From JAGPCK01 sp041675505 (lineage in GTDB: Bacteria; Bacteroidota; Bacteroidia; UKL13-3), in assembly GCA_041675505.1 (NCBI GenBank), contig JBAYTR010000006.1, positions 124,001 through 188,000 on the forward strand: DNA of 64,000 bases, given 5' to 3'. The notes beneath the pieces are model-generated. The model was not told the origin of the DNA. It saw only the letters and a list, made by a program, of their open reading frames with translations, and made no database searches. This document shows positions 26,429 through 35,237 of the stretch, one piece after another. Both the position numbers and the translations under genes were made by a program. The stretch's first letter is position 1; each line of letters starts with the position of its first letter.

Positions 26429-27102
26429 ACAGAGCCCTGCATATAGAAAACCTGGTAAAATATTTTTACGAACCTGAACCCTTTCAGGTGTTGAAAGGAT
26501 TATCCTTTACCATTAACAAAGGAGAATTTGTTTCCATTGTAGGAAAATCAGGTTGCGGAAAATCAACGTTACTTTATGTGCTCTCTACTATGGATACCGA
26601 CTATGAAGGACAATTGGAAATAAACGGAGAAGTACTTACCGGAAAAACAAAAGACGAACTTTCCTATTTCAGAAATGAACACATCGGGTTTGTTTTTCAA
26701 TTCCATTACCTGCTGCCTGAGTTCAGTAGTTTGGAAAATGTAATGTTACCTGCACTCAAGCTGGGCAAATATTCCAAGGAAGAGGTTGAGCACCGTGCTT
26801 ACGAAAAATTAAAATTGCTTGGCGTGGAAGAACAGGCTAAAAAACTTTCCTCCAAACTATCGGGAGGTCAGCAACAGCGTGTAGCCATTGCCCGCGCACT
26901 TATCAATGACCCCACTGTAATTATGGGCGATGAACCTACAGGTAATCTTGATTCTAAAAATGCACAAAATGTATTCGATATCTTAAAAGATTTAGCCCGC
27001 ACCTACAACCAAACCATCATTACGGTAACGCACGATTTAGAATTTGCAGCCAACTGCGACCGCATTATTGAAATGAGTGACGGTCATATTGTACGTCATT
27101 AG
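26425..27102 (+). CDS. ABC transporter ATP-binding protein (MacB/LolD type)
   Basis: A 225-residue ATPase: Walker A GKSGCGKST, signature LSGGQQQRVAIARAL, Walker B VIMGDEPTGNLDSKN, and the switch His in TVTHDLEF. Length and sequence place it in the MacB/LolD/FtsE group that drives FtsX-like permeases by mechanotransmission. It overlaps the permease gene by four bases. An 80-base gap separates it from the kinase gene. Confidence 0.95.
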   Translation: MNRALHIENLVKYFYEPEPFQVLKGLSFTINKGEFVSIVGKSGCGKSTLLYVLSTMDTDYEGQLEINGEVLTGKTKDELSYFRNEHIGFVFQFHYLLPEFSSLENVMLPALKLGKYSKEEVEHRAYEKLKLLGVEEQAKKLSSKLSGGQQQRVAIARALINDPTVIMGDEPTGNLDSKNAQNVFDILKDLARTYNQTIITVTHDLEFAANCDRIIEMSDGHIVRH

Positions 27103-27182
27103 ATACACTTTAAACTGAAAATAGGTAGCTTTACCCTGTAAAATTTGCAGCCTTACGAAAAGAATAAAACATTTGCATTCAA

Positions 27183-28244
27183 ATGACTCGACCGCTTCCC
27201 AAATTTATTGACCTGTTCATCAACCACAAGAAGTTTCGCAACTGGATTATCATTTCGTTGCTTACTATTGTTAGTGCCATTGTACGCTACTCAGCCGTTC
27301 CTGATGCACCGCTCATCTGGCATGCGTACACCTTTGTCATTTTTGCTACCAGTCTTTTTCTGGTGTGGGAAATATTCAGGCGCATTGACCGCTGGTTGAA
27401 TAAAAAACACCCGTACAGTGAAAGTGTTGGTAAAAGAATTACCATCCAGCTTTCTATAGGCATCTTCATCATGACCTTCTTTAATTTTGTTATAATGGAG
27501 TTGCTGGAACAACGTATCCCAAGCCATTTTCCCGATGAATTAGTGAAAATGTTTTATACACGGGCTTTCCGGCACATTCTGTTTCTGTTAGACATACTCA
27601 TTTCATTGGCTGTTAACGCCAACTTTATTGCCTACTACTTTTTTGATGAGTGGAAAAAATCAGTCACACAACTGGAACGCACAGAAAAAGAGTTTACACA
27701 AGTACAATTTGATAACCTAAAGAATCAGGTAAACCCGCATTTCCTGTTTAACAGTCTCTCTTCGCTCAACAGCCTTATCTTCGAAAACCAACAACTGGCC
27801 AGCGGTTTCCTACAGCAGCTTTCAAAAGTGTACCGTTACGTTTTACAAAACAAACAACAAACTGTTTCCGTAAAAACAGAGGTAGAATTCATTCAGCATT
27901 ACATTGGTTTACTCAAGACACGCTTTTTGAATATGCTGCAAATCTCCATTCATATTTCTGAAGATGCTGAGGACCGGAAAATTGTGCCCGTTACATTGCA
28001 GGTACTTATTGAAAATGCAATTAAGCACAACATCATCAGCGAACTGAATCCTTTACAGATAAGCATTTATGACGAGGGTGATTATCTGGTAATCGAGAAT
28101 AACCTGCAAACTAAAAACATTGTAGAAGGCTCGAATAAAACAGGCTTAGATAACATGAAAAAATTATATGCCTTCCTTTCTGAGCAGGAAGTGTTGGTAG
28201 AAACCAAAGAAAAAAAATTCAGCGTTAAAATACCCTTGCTATGA
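27183..28244 (+). CDS. LytS/YehU-type sensor histidine kinase
   Basis: A 353-residue kinase with four predicted membrane helices in the first 155 residues (IISLLTIVSAIVRY, YTFVIFATSLFLVW, LSIGIFIMTFFNFVIM, LFLLDILISLAVNANFIA). It has the His_kinase motif NQVNPHFLFNSLSSLNSL with phospho-acceptor His at about residue 186, and a HATPase region (LQVLIENAIKHN). It has no extracellular sensor domain, so it probably reads a membrane signal. Its stop overlaps the LytTR response regulator by four bases. Placement after the exporter suggests it senses the exporter's substrate or its activity. Confidence 0.9.
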   Translation: MTRPLPKFIDLFINHKKFRNWIIISLLTIVSAIVRYSAVPDAPLIWHAYTFVIFATSLFLVWEIFRRIDRWLNKKHPYSESVGKRITIQLSIGIFIMTFFNFVIMELLEQRIPSHFPDELVKMFYTRAFRHILFLLDILISLAVNANFIAYYFFDEWKKSVTQLERTEKEFTQVQFDNLKNQVNPHFLFNSLSSLNSLIFENQQLASGFLQQLSKVYRYVLQNKQQTVSVKTEVEFIQHYIGLLKTRFLNMLQISIHISEDAEDRKIVPVTLQVLIENAIKHNIISELNPLQISIYDEGDYLVIENNLQTKNIVEGSNKTGLDNMKKLYAFLSEQEVLVETKEKKFSVKIPLL

Positions 28245-29023
28245 TGCGCACTATCATTATTGAAGACGAACCTCTGGTTGCTAAAGATCTGGAGAAACTG
28301 ATACGAAAAACAGACCCGCAGATGGAGATTGTACAACATCTGAGCACGCTTCAACAATCCATTGAGTGGTTCAAACAACATCCGGAAGAGCCGGATGTAT
28401 TGTTCATGGACATTCAACTGGCTGATGGAATCAGTTTCGATTTATTCAAATCTGTACAACTCAACTGCCCTATTATATTTACTACAGCATTTAATGAGTA
28501 TGCTTTGCGGGCTTTTAAACTCAACAGCATTGACTACCTGCTCAAACCCATTGATGCCGATGAGTTGAAAGCAGCTATTGATAAACTGAGAAAATACCGT
28601 TCGCAAAACATTGAACTGGGTTTTGGAGACAGAGTTAAGAACCTCCTTCAAATGATGGAAAGCGGGGCAGATAACAGCAAAAAATACAAGGAGCGTTTTA
28701 TGGTCTCATCCCGCAATGCCATTATGCCTTTGCACTACAGTGAGATTGCCGGCTTTGAAAAAAACGAGCTGGTATACATCCACACGTTTAGCGGGCAAAA
28801 GTTGATTGCTGATTACGATACCTTAGATGAGATTGAACACCTGGCCGACCCGCATTATTTCTTTAGGGCCAACAGGCAGTTTATCATTCACATTGACGCG
28901 GTAGAAAAATATACCAGCGGAGTAAACAGCAAACTGCATGTAAAACTTAAGGCTCCTATATCCTCAGAAATAGAAATAAGTCGGGAGAAAGCCGCTGCGT
29001 TCAAACACTGGCTCGACCGTTAA
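28241..29023 (+). CDS. LytTR-family response regulator
   Basis: A 260-residue regulator. The receiver domain (1-120) has the acidic pair IIEDEP, phospho-acceptor Asp at residue 57 in VLFMDIQLADG, and the conserved Lys in LLKPIDADEL. A LytTR DNA-binding domain fills 150-260 (YSEIAGFEKNELVYIHT, FFRANRQFIIHIDAV). It is coupled to the LytS-type kinase by a four-base overlap and should control transcription, possibly of this operon itself. Confidence 0.92.
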   Translation: MMRTIIIEDEPLVAKDLEKLIRKTDPQMEIVQHLSTLQQSIEWFKQHPEEPDVLFMDIQLADGISFDLFKSVQLNCPIIFTTAFNEYALRAFKLNSIDYLLKPIDADELKAAIDKLRKYRSQNIELGFGDRVKNLLQMMESGADNSKKYKERFMVSSRNAIMPLHYSEIAGFEKNELVYIHTFSGQKLIADYDTLDEIEHLADPHYFFRANRQFIIHIDAVEKYTSGVNSKLHVKLKAPISSEIEISREKAAAFKHWLDR

Positions 29024-29072
29024 ACAGAGCTGAATAACTAGTGAATTAAAATAGATAGATGGAGAGGTAGGG

Positions 29073-29552
29073 TTATTTAAACATCAACCCGTTGATTTTT
29101 TTGACAGGACCGGGGCAATTCTCTAAATGACAATTTACGCAGGCATCCAATACTGCATTGTAGCGTTGCCTGGCATCACCACCCGGTTGCATCATTTCAT
29201 TAAACGTGCGCTTAAACTGACCTGCACGTATGTAAAACTCATCTGTAAGTAATGTAGTGTCAGTGGGCGTGGCATTAATAAAATCAACCATCTTGAACTG
29301 GCCCGCTTGTAAGCTGTTGCCTTTTTCAATCTCAGCCCGAATCATTTTCATTTGTTCAAACATAGCCCGCATGCCCATTGCCATAGGAGCTACTGTTGTA
29401 CTGTTGGGATTCACACAATTGTCCATGCTGTCCTTAAGGGCAGTACTATCAACCGTAGCAGTTTCATCTGCTACGGTCGTTTTTTTATCTGACGTACACG
29501 CCAGAACAAATACAAATAATAGTAAAGAAAAAAGTGCTGAAAAACGTTTCAT
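29073..29552 (-). CDS. Lipoprotein with a CxxCH heme motif (cytochrome c'-like)
   Basis: A 159-residue protein. The lipobox VFVLAC puts the lipidated Cys at about residue 19. Near the C-terminus ACVNCHLENCPGPVKKI contains CxxCH, the covalent heme c attachment motif, in the position and context (helical protein, CxxCH near the C-terminus) of cytochrome c'-type proteins. No distal Met was identified. A role in electron transfer or gas binding is an inference. It lies two bases downstream of the DUF4920 gene in the same operon. Confidence 0.72.
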   Translation of the reverse strand: MKRFSALFSLLLFVFVLACTSDKKTTVADETATVDSTALKDSMDNCVNPNSTTVAPMAMGMRAMFEQMKMIRAEIEKGNSLQAGQFKMVDFINATPTDTTLLTDEFYIRAGQFKRTFNEMMQPGGDARQRYNAVLDACVNCHLENCPGPVKKINGLMFK

Positions 29553-29554
29553 TC

Positions 29555-30001
29555 TTACATCAGAATTACACCACTGGCTTCAAAAACCAGTTCTTTTTTA
29601 GGCTTTTTGATGGCATCAATTTCTTCCTGAGATTTACCGGCATCTTTAGCATAGTGTTTCAACTCTTTCACTGATGTTTCCTGCCAGCTGGCTACGCCTT
29701 CCATTACGGCTGTTTTACCACCTGAGTTTTTAGGAACAAAAAAGGAATAATCTTTAAAACTCACGCGCATTTTTTGTCCGTTACCCAAATCCACCATCAT
29801 CCAGCATCCTTTTACCTTGCAGGCTTCCAACACCTGACCGGTAATTTTGATGTTCATCTCCTTTTTCTTTTTCATCAAAGCAGGCAATTCGGTGGCAGCT
29901 TTTGCACCCTCGGGTGTAATTTTTGCTCCGTAATGTTCCTGAGCTAATGCTCCGAAAGAGAATAAACCGATAACGAGTAGTGTAGTGAATATCTTTTTCA
30001 T
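29555..30001 (-). CDS. DUF4920 secreted protein
   Basis: A 148-residue protein with a signal peptide (MKKIFTTLLVIGLFSFGALA) and a single DUF4920 domain: ITGQVLEACKVKGCWMMVDL, a strand-rich body with the CKxKGC motif, GQKMRVSFKDYSFFVP and EGVASWQET. The two cysteines of CKVKGC are conserved in the family and could form a disulphide or bind metal. The function of DUF4920 is not established. The partner gene codes for a CxxCH lipoprotein. Confidence 0.87.
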   Translation of the reverse strand: MKKIFTTLLVIGLFSFGALAQEHYGAKITPEGAKAATELPALMKKKKEMNIKITGQVLEACKVKGCWMMVDLGNGQKMRVSFKDYSFFVPKNSGGKTAVMEGVASWQETSVKELKHYAKDAGKSQEEIDAIKKPKKELVFEASGVILM

Positions 30002-30070
30002 GTCAGATTAAATTTATTTTGGTGCTGCAATTTCCAATAACTGTTCCGAAATTAAAACTGCATCTCAAAA

Positions 30071-31978
30071 TTAATAACTATCTCCAAACTTCTTTTTGCC
30101 ACCTTTAAAGCCGGGTTTGCCTGAACGGCTCCCTCCGCCTCCACCGCCAAAGCGTGAGCCGCCTCCGCCTGATGGTTTTTTCTTATCTCCCCAACCACCG
30201 CCAAAGCGTGATCCGCCTCCGCTGTTGCCTCCGTCTCTTCCACCATCACGTCCTCCATCTCTTCCACCACCACTGCGGCCTCTGAAGCCTCCACCACCAC
30301 CTGATCCGTAATCTCTGCGTCCGCCTCCGTCTCTTCCGCCTTCGCGACTGCCGCCACGTCTTTCTTTGCGGTCATTTCCGGGCTCTTCACCTGAAACCTC
30401 TACGCGAATAGGGCGACCACGGTGAGCTTCCGCCATCATAATTTTCATGAAGTCTTCCACTTTCGAGGTATTCACTTCCACAAATGAGTAGGAGTTTTTC
30501 AAACTGATACGTCCGATATCATCACGGGTAAACTTAGTGCAATCCAAAAGGAACTTAAACAGGTTACCACGTTCAAATCCATCCATGGTTCCTACGCTTA
30601 CGAATAAGCGGGTAAAGTCTCCTGTTTCACGTGCAGAAGCAGGTTGGCTGCTATCGTAATTTAAATCAGGTGCATTTTTATAATAGTTGAGAAAACGGTT
30701 GAACTCCATAGAAGCAAATCGTTTGATGATCTCTTCTTTGTTCAGGTCCTTCAACTCTTCCATAATTTGTGGCAAGAAAGGATCTATGGCATGGTCTTGT
30801 ACTTCTACCGTATGCACGTTGCTTATTATGTGCAACAACTGTTTCTCACAAACTTCAACACCACTTGGTATTTTACACAACTCAAATTTGCTCTTGGTTA
30901 AACGCTCAATCTGTCTGATTTTACCTAGCTCTCTGGAGTGGATGATGGAGATAGAAACGCCTGTTTTACCTGCACGGGCTGTTCGTCCGCTACGGTGCGT
31001 GTAACTTTCCAACTCATCTGGAACAGAGTAGTTAATTACGTGGCTGATATCACTTACGTCAATACCACGGGCGGCCACATCTGTAGCAACCAAAAGCTGC
31101 AAAGAACGCTGACGGAAACGCAACATTACTTTATCACGTTGCTGCTGGCTCAAATCACCGTGCAGCGCATCGGCATTGTAGCCCTCTTTAATCAGCTTTT
31201 CAGCGATATCCTGTGCATCCATTTTGGTTTGTGTAAATACCAAACCAAAAATCTCCGGTTGAAAATCAATTATACGTTTTAAGGCAGAGTATTTATTGTT
31301 GGCGCGGGTAATGTAATAAATGTGTTTAATGTTGGCAGCCGTGGTGTTTTTATTACCCATAGTAAGCTCGTACGGGTTTTTCATAAAGCGGCTGGCAATG
31401 TGCCTTACATCAGCAGGCATGGTGGCTGAGAACAACCACACGTTCTTTTGATCACCTGTGTGTGACAGAATAAACTCAATGTCTTCTCTGAAACCCATGT
31501 TAAGCATTTCATCAGCTTCATCAAGTATCACATTGGAGATGTTTTGTAAGTTGAGGGCTTTACGCTCCATCATATCCATCAAACGGCCCGGTGTGGCCAC
31601 TACAATGTGAACACCGCGCTTAATATCCGAAATCTGGCCGCTAATGCTGGCTCCACCGTAAACCGCTACAATGCGGGCTCCGGGAATGCGTGATGAAAAA
31701 TTATCCAGGTCACTTTTTACCTGCATACATAGCTCACGGGTTGGACATAAAATCAACCCCTGCAACTGTTTGCTGCTGAAGTCAATATGCTGAAGCAAAG
31801 GCAAACCAAAGGCAGCAGTTTTTCCGGTTCCGGTTTGTGCTAATCCAATAAAATCAACTTTGTCGGCAATCAGTACAGGAATAGCCTCCTGCTGAATGGG
31901 AGTGGGTTCGGTAAACCCTAATTGGGTTACGGCCTCAATAATTTCGGGCCTTAATCCCAATGAAGAAAATAAACTCAT
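30071..31978 (-). CDS. DEAD-box RNA helicase with RNA-binding domain and RGG tail
   Basis: A 635-residue helicase. Motifs in order are the Q motif (FTEPTPIQQEAIPVL), Walker A AQTGTGKTAA, DEAD in LDEADEMLNMGF, SAT, and HRSGRTARAG. A DbpA-like RNA-binding domain follows at about 460-540 (TRLFVSVGTMDGFERGNLFK, SYSFVEVNTSKVEDFMK). The last 95 residues are glycine/arginine repeats (GGGRDGG, GGGSRFGGG), a flexible RNA-binding tail. It probably remodels rRNA or mRNA, like DeaD/CsdA. The low-complexity tail also produces long false frames on both strands. Confidence 0.94.
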   Translation of the reverse strand: MSLFSSLGLRPEIIEAVTQLGFTEPTPIQQEAIPVLIADKVDFIGLAQTGTGKTAAFGLPLLQHIDFSSKQLQGLILCPTRELCMQVKSDLDNFSSRIPGARIVAVYGGASISGQISDIKRGVHIVVATPGRLMDMMERKALNLQNISNVILDEADEMLNMGFREDIEFILSHTGDQKNVWLFSATMPADVRHIASRFMKNPYELTMGNKNTTAANIKHIYYITRANNKYSALKRIIDFQPEIFGLVFTQTKMDAQDIAEKLIKEGYNADALHGDLSQQQRDKVMLRFRQRSLQLLVATDVAARGIDVSDISHVINYSVPDELESYTHRSGRTARAGKTGVSISIIHSRELGKIRQIERLTKSKFELCKIPSGVEVCEKQLLHIISNVHTVEVQDHAIDPFLPQIMEELKDLNKEEIIKRFASMEFNRFLNYYKNAPDLNYDSSQPASARETGDFTRLFVSVGTMDGFERGNLFKFLLDCTKFTRDDIGRISLKNSYSFVEVNTSKVEDFMKIMMAEAHRGRPIRVEVSGEEPGNDRKERRGGSREGGRDGGGRRDYGSGGGGGFRGRSGGGRDGGRDGGRDGGNSGGGSRFGGGWGDKKKPSGGGGSRFGGGGGGSRSGKPGFKGGKKKFGDSY

Positions 31979-32068
31979 AAATAAATTGTTACATCGCTTT
32001 CCAATAGTGAAAAGGCGGGCGCAAAGGTAACATAAAAAAGTTGGTAAACAAATGTTTAGCCCCGAATA

Positions 32069-32272
32069 CTACTCAAACAGGATGTCGGCATATTCACCAT
32101 AAACATCCTTAGTAACACCTTGCTTTCGCCTTATTTGCCTGCGAAATAATCGCACCCTTTTGTTTACCCACCGCAGCAATACTGCAATGAGCCAAATAAC
32201 AGAGAACAAGACTACCTGCGCCAAAAATGCGGTATAAAACCACGAAGGAAGCAATTGAAAAAGCAGTTCCAT
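32069..32272 (-). CDS. Small membrane protein
   Basis: From the ATG at 32272, 67 residues. One hydrophobic helix at about 10-36 (WFYTAFLAQVVLFSVIWLIA) is followed by a strongly basic stretch (RWVNKRVRLFRRQIRRKQG) and an acidic end (YGEYADILFE). Topology by the positive-inside rule is C-terminus in the cytoplasm. A TTG at 32296 would add eight residues. I do not recognise the family. A second frame overlaps (32109-32330), but this one has the better membrane-protein composition. Confidence 0.5.
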   Translation of the reverse strand: MELLFQLLPSWFYTAFLAQVVLFSVIWLIAVLLRWVNKRVRLFRRQIRRKQGVTKDVYGEYADILFE

Positions 32273-32426
32273 AAACGTATTTATTAACTGTTTCAAAGGT
32301 GCTGTACCTGTTTAAACTTATAGGGAACAAAGGGTTAACTTTATATTACTCTTCTTAAGCAACAGCCTGTGCAGATGATAAAAATCATGCTATTTTATTG
32401 ACAGAGACCTATCTTTGCGGGCTGTT

Positions 32427-33371
32427 ATGAGTACAGAACGCACACACTACATCTTACTTTACTACTGCTACTCTCCCATTGAAAACGGAGAAGAGTTTGC
32501 TCAGGCACACTACGATTTTTGCAAAAGGCTCAAAATACGCGGCAGAATCATTGTTGCTGATGAAGGGCTTAACGGCACCCTTAGCGGTACTATTGCCTCC
32601 TGCAAAGAGTATATGGATACCCTGAAAGCTGACCCGCGATTTGCAGCCATTGATTTTAAAGTGGATGAAAGTGACGGACATGCTTTTCAAAAACTGCATG
32701 TACGTTATAAGCCCGAAATTGTACACTCAGGCCTGCGTGACCCCAAAGTAATTGACCCGAATAAAGAAACCGGCAAACACATTAACGGAGCAGATTTTCT
32801 GAAACTGAAAGAAGAAGAGGATGTGGTGATTCTGGATGTGCGCTCCAACTATGAACACAACGTGGGCCGTTTTAAAAATGCCATCACTTTGGATATTGAC
32901 AACTTCAGAGATTTTCCGGAAAAGATAAAAGAACTGGAACACCTCAAAGACAAAAAGGTGATTACCTATTGCACCGGTGGCATTAAGTGTGAAAAAGCCT
33001 CAGCATTGCTGCTAAAAGAAGGGTTTAAAGATGTTTTTCAGTTACATGGCGGTATTGTAAAGTATGCCAAAGAAACCGGTGGTAAAGACTTTGACGGAGT
33101 ATGTTATGTATTCGACAACCGGGTAACTGTTCCCGTAAACCAGATTAATCCCGAGATTATATCAAAATGCCACGTGTGCAATAAGCCTACACCGCGTATG
33201 GTTAACTGCGCTAACCCGGAGTGCAATGAGCATTTACCGATATGTGAAGAATGCGGCTGGGAACTGGAAGGTGCCTGTTCACCCCAATGTAAAGAACATC
33301 CAAGAAAACGCGTATACGATGGTACCGGTTACTACATCAAAAACACCGACCCCGGACATCTTATCGTATAA
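32427..33371 (+). CDS. trhO: tRNA uridine(34) hydroxylase, rhodanese family
   Basis: A 314-residue protein of the YceA/UPF0176 family. The N-terminal domain (HYILLYYCYSPIENGEEF, VADEGLNGTLSGT) is specific to TrhO; a rhodanese domain follows with active-site Cys in YCTGGIKCEKAS at about residue 190. The C-terminus has clustered CxxC pairs (CHVCNKP, CEECGWE) that may bind zinc. TrhO hydroxylates uridine 34 of tRNAs as part of wobble modification. The ATG at 32427 follows a TATCTTTG box (32410-32417). Confidence 0.92.
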   Translation: MSTERTHYILLYYCYSPIENGEEFAQAHYDFCKRLKIRGRIIVADEGLNGTLSGTIASCKEYMDTLKADPRFAAIDFKVDESDGHAFQKLHVRYKPEIVHSGLRDPKVIDPNKETGKHINGADFLKLKEEEDVVILDVRSNYEHNVGRFKNAITLDIDNFRDFPEKIKELEHLKDKKVITYCTGGIKCEKASALLLKEGFKDVFQLHGGIVKYAKETGGKDFDGVCYVFDNRVTVPVNQINPEIISKCHVCNKPTPRMVNCANPECNEHLPICEECGWELEGACSPQCKEHPRKRVYDGTGYYIKNTDPGHLIV

Positions 33372-33460
33372 TTTCTTAATCAATTAAGACTCTCTTCAAT
33401 TACAATCAGTGCAATCTGTGGCATCATCCTTTCATTAATTGTGGGTTAGTCAGTTCACTC

Positions 33461-34234
33461 CTACTCAAATCTCAAATGCTTTACAGATTCCCCTGAGTCG
33501 CGCAATTCTATCAAGGAATCAATACCAATTTCGAGGTGTTTTATCACAAATTTTTCCGTTACCGCTTTATCGCTTTTAGATGTTTTCACTCCTTCTGGAA
33601 TCATGGGGTTATCACTTACCAGCAACAAGGCTCCTTTGGGAATTTTATTCACGAAGCCCACAATAAAAATAGTAGCGGTTTCCATGTCAATGCCCATCGC
33701 TTTGGTTTTTTGCAGGTACTTCTTAAACTCTTCATCATGCTCCCACACCCTGCGGTTAGTGGTGTACACCGTGCCGGTCCAGTAATCAAGTTTGTGTTTC
33801 ACAATCATAGCTGAAACTGCTTTTTGCAAACGAAAAGAAGGCAATGCCGGAATCTCAGGCATAATGTAATCATTGCTCGTACCGTCACCACGAATGGCAG
33901 CTATGGGTAATATTAAATCACCCAGTTTGGTTTTCTTTTTTAATCCCCCGCACTTACCCAAAAACAAAACTGCTTTAGGTGCAACAGCTGAAAGCAAATC
34001 CATACAAGTGGCAGCATTAGCACTTCCCATTCCAAAGTTGATAATGGTAATGCCATTGGCCGTAGCCGTTTGCATGGGTTTATCCATCCCTTCAACAGGT
34101 ACTTTAAACTTGGTTGCAAACAGTTCAACGTAATGTATAAAGTTAGTGAGCAAAATATATTTGCCGAATCCGTTCAGCGGGCGTCCGGTGTAACGGGGCA
34201 GCCAGTCTTTTACAATTTCTTCTTTTGTCTTCAT
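33461..34234 (-). CDS. amn: AMP nucleosidase
   Basis: A 257-residue enzyme of the short Bacteroidota AMP nucleosidase type. It splits AMP into adenine and ribose 5-phosphate. Family marks are NFGMGSANAATCMDLLSAV, VLFLGKCGGLKKK, LPIAAIRGDGTSNDY and the nucleoside-phosphorylase fold ending MGIDMETATIFIVG, whose Glu contacts the ribose. It is divergently transcribed from a nucleoside phosphorylase gene across a 47-base gap, so both salvage enzymes are likely regulated together. Confidence 0.92.
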   Translation of the reverse strand: MKTKEEIVKDWLPRYTGRPLNGFGKYILLTNFIHYVELFATKFKVPVEGMDKPMQTATANGITIINFGMGSANAATCMDLLSAVAPKAVLFLGKCGGLKKKTKLGDLILPIAAIRGDGTSNDYIMPEIPALPSFRLQKAVSAMIVKHKLDYWTGTVYTTNRRVWEHDEEFKKYLQKTKAMGIDMETATIFIVGFVNKIPKGALLLVSDNPMIPEGVKTSKSDKAVTEKFVIKHLEIGIDSLIELRDSGESVKHLRFE

Positions 34235-34269
34235 GAGTTAAATATACAATTTACTTTACAAATCACCGC

Positions 34270-34277
34270 TATATTTG
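34270..34277 (+). promoter_or_regulatory. -7 box of the nucleoside phosphorylase gene
   Basis: TATATTTG ends four bases before the ATG at 34282, again pointing to a leaderless mRNA. On the opposite strand a TTTG and a TATATTTA within the same 47-base gap could serve the AMP nucleosidase gene. Confidence 0.6.
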
Positions 34278-34281
34278 TGCT

Positions 34282-35160
34282 ATGGCAACAACAAAAATAG
34301 GCAACAGCGAACTCATTCTTAATCCTGACGGTTCTGTTTATCACTTGCATTTACTTCCCGAAGACGTAGCTGAAACCATATTGCTGGTGGGTGACCCCGA
34401 CCGCGTAAAAAAAGTATCAAAACATTTCGACCGCATCGAAATCAAAAAACAAAAGCGAGAATTTATTACCCATACAGGTTACATAGGCAAAAAAAGACTA
34501 AGCGTTTTATCCACCGGTATTGGTACCGATAACATTGATATTGTGCTCAACGAATTGGATGCTTTGGTTAACGTGAACCTGAAGAGCAGAACAATCAATG
34601 CTAAAAAAAAATCACTGCGACTGGTGCGCTTGGGTACTTCGGGGGCTTTGCAAAAAGACATAGCGGTAGATAGTTATGTAGTCTCCTCACACGGATTGGG
34701 CTTAGATGGTTTGCTCAACTACTACCAGCTTAAATACACTAAAAGTGAGCAGGACTTACTTGATGCGTTTAATACCTATTTTCATGATGCCCATTTATTT
34801 CCGAAAACCTACATGGCCAAAGGAAATGCAGCACTGATAAAACTATTGGGGGCACAACACACCACCGGCATCACAGCAACCTGCTCCGGCTTTTACGGAC
34901 CACAAGGCCGCACCGTGAGAGCTAAATTACATCAACCCGATTTAATTGAAACACTTGCTGCATTTACACATAAAAAAGAACGCATTACCAACTTTGAAAT
35001 GGAAACCTCGGCCATTTACGGATTAGCTGCAGTACTGGGGCATGAAGCCTGCTCAGTAAATGCCATTATTGCCAACCGCCCCAATAAACAATTCAGCACA
35101 CAACCCGATAAAGCAGTGGAACGGATGATTAAAGAAGTGCTGGAGAAGTTGAGTAATTAG
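34282..35160 (+). CDS. Nucleoside phosphorylase (uridine phosphorylase-like)
   Basis: A 292-residue member of the PNP/UDP phosphorylase superfamily: VGDPDRVKKVSKHFD binds phosphate, STGIGTDNIDIVLNELDAL and LVRLGTSGAL are typical, and FEMETSAIYGLAA near the C-terminus holds the ribose-contacting Glu. It is closest in layout to uridine phosphorylase, but the base preference cannot be read with certainty. It pairs with the divergent AMP nucleosidase gene. The last 70 bases plus the following terminator-like hairpin are duplicated at 37247-37358. Confidence 0.87.
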   Translation: MATTKIGNSELILNPDGSVYHLHLLPEDVAETILLVGDPDRVKKVSKHFDRIEIKKQKREFITHTGYIGKKRLSVLSTGIGTDNIDIVLNELDALVNVNLKSRTINAKKKSLRLVRLGTSGALQKDIAVDSYVVSSHGLGLDGLLNYYQLKYTKSEQDLLDAFNTYFHDAHLFPKTYMAKGNAALIKLLGAQHTTGITATCSGFYGPQGRTVRAKLHQPDLIETLAAFTHKKERITNFEMETSAIYGLAAVLGHEACSVNAIIANRPNKQFSTQPDKAVERMIKEVLEKLSN

Positions 35161-35221
35161 TATCTATAGTTTATCCGGGGTAAGTTAGCATGTATCCGGA
35201 GTTGCAAACTCCGGATAGCAA
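35091..35221 (+). repeat. Direct repeat copy 1: phosphorylase 3' end plus hairpin
   Basis: This copy includes the last 23 codons of the nucleoside phosphorylase gene and the following noncoding bases. It matches 37247-37358 with two substitutions; the other copy lacks 20 bases in the noncoding part. A perfect hairpin at 35193-35217 (TATCCGGAGTT, loop GCA, AACTCCGGATA) lies between this gene and the convergent lipoprotein gene. Confidence 0.85.
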
Positions 35222-35237
35222 AGTAAAAAATTAGTAT

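Noticed and set aside
30052..30390. Long frames on both strands within the helicase 3' end (also 30096-30311)
   Set aside because: They are shadows of the Gly/Arg repeat region of the DEAD-box helicase; low-complexity sequence keeps other frames open.
32109..32330. Alternative minus-strand frame overlapping the small membrane protein gene
   Set aside because: Composition is less protein-like than the 32069-32272 frame, and both cannot easily be real.
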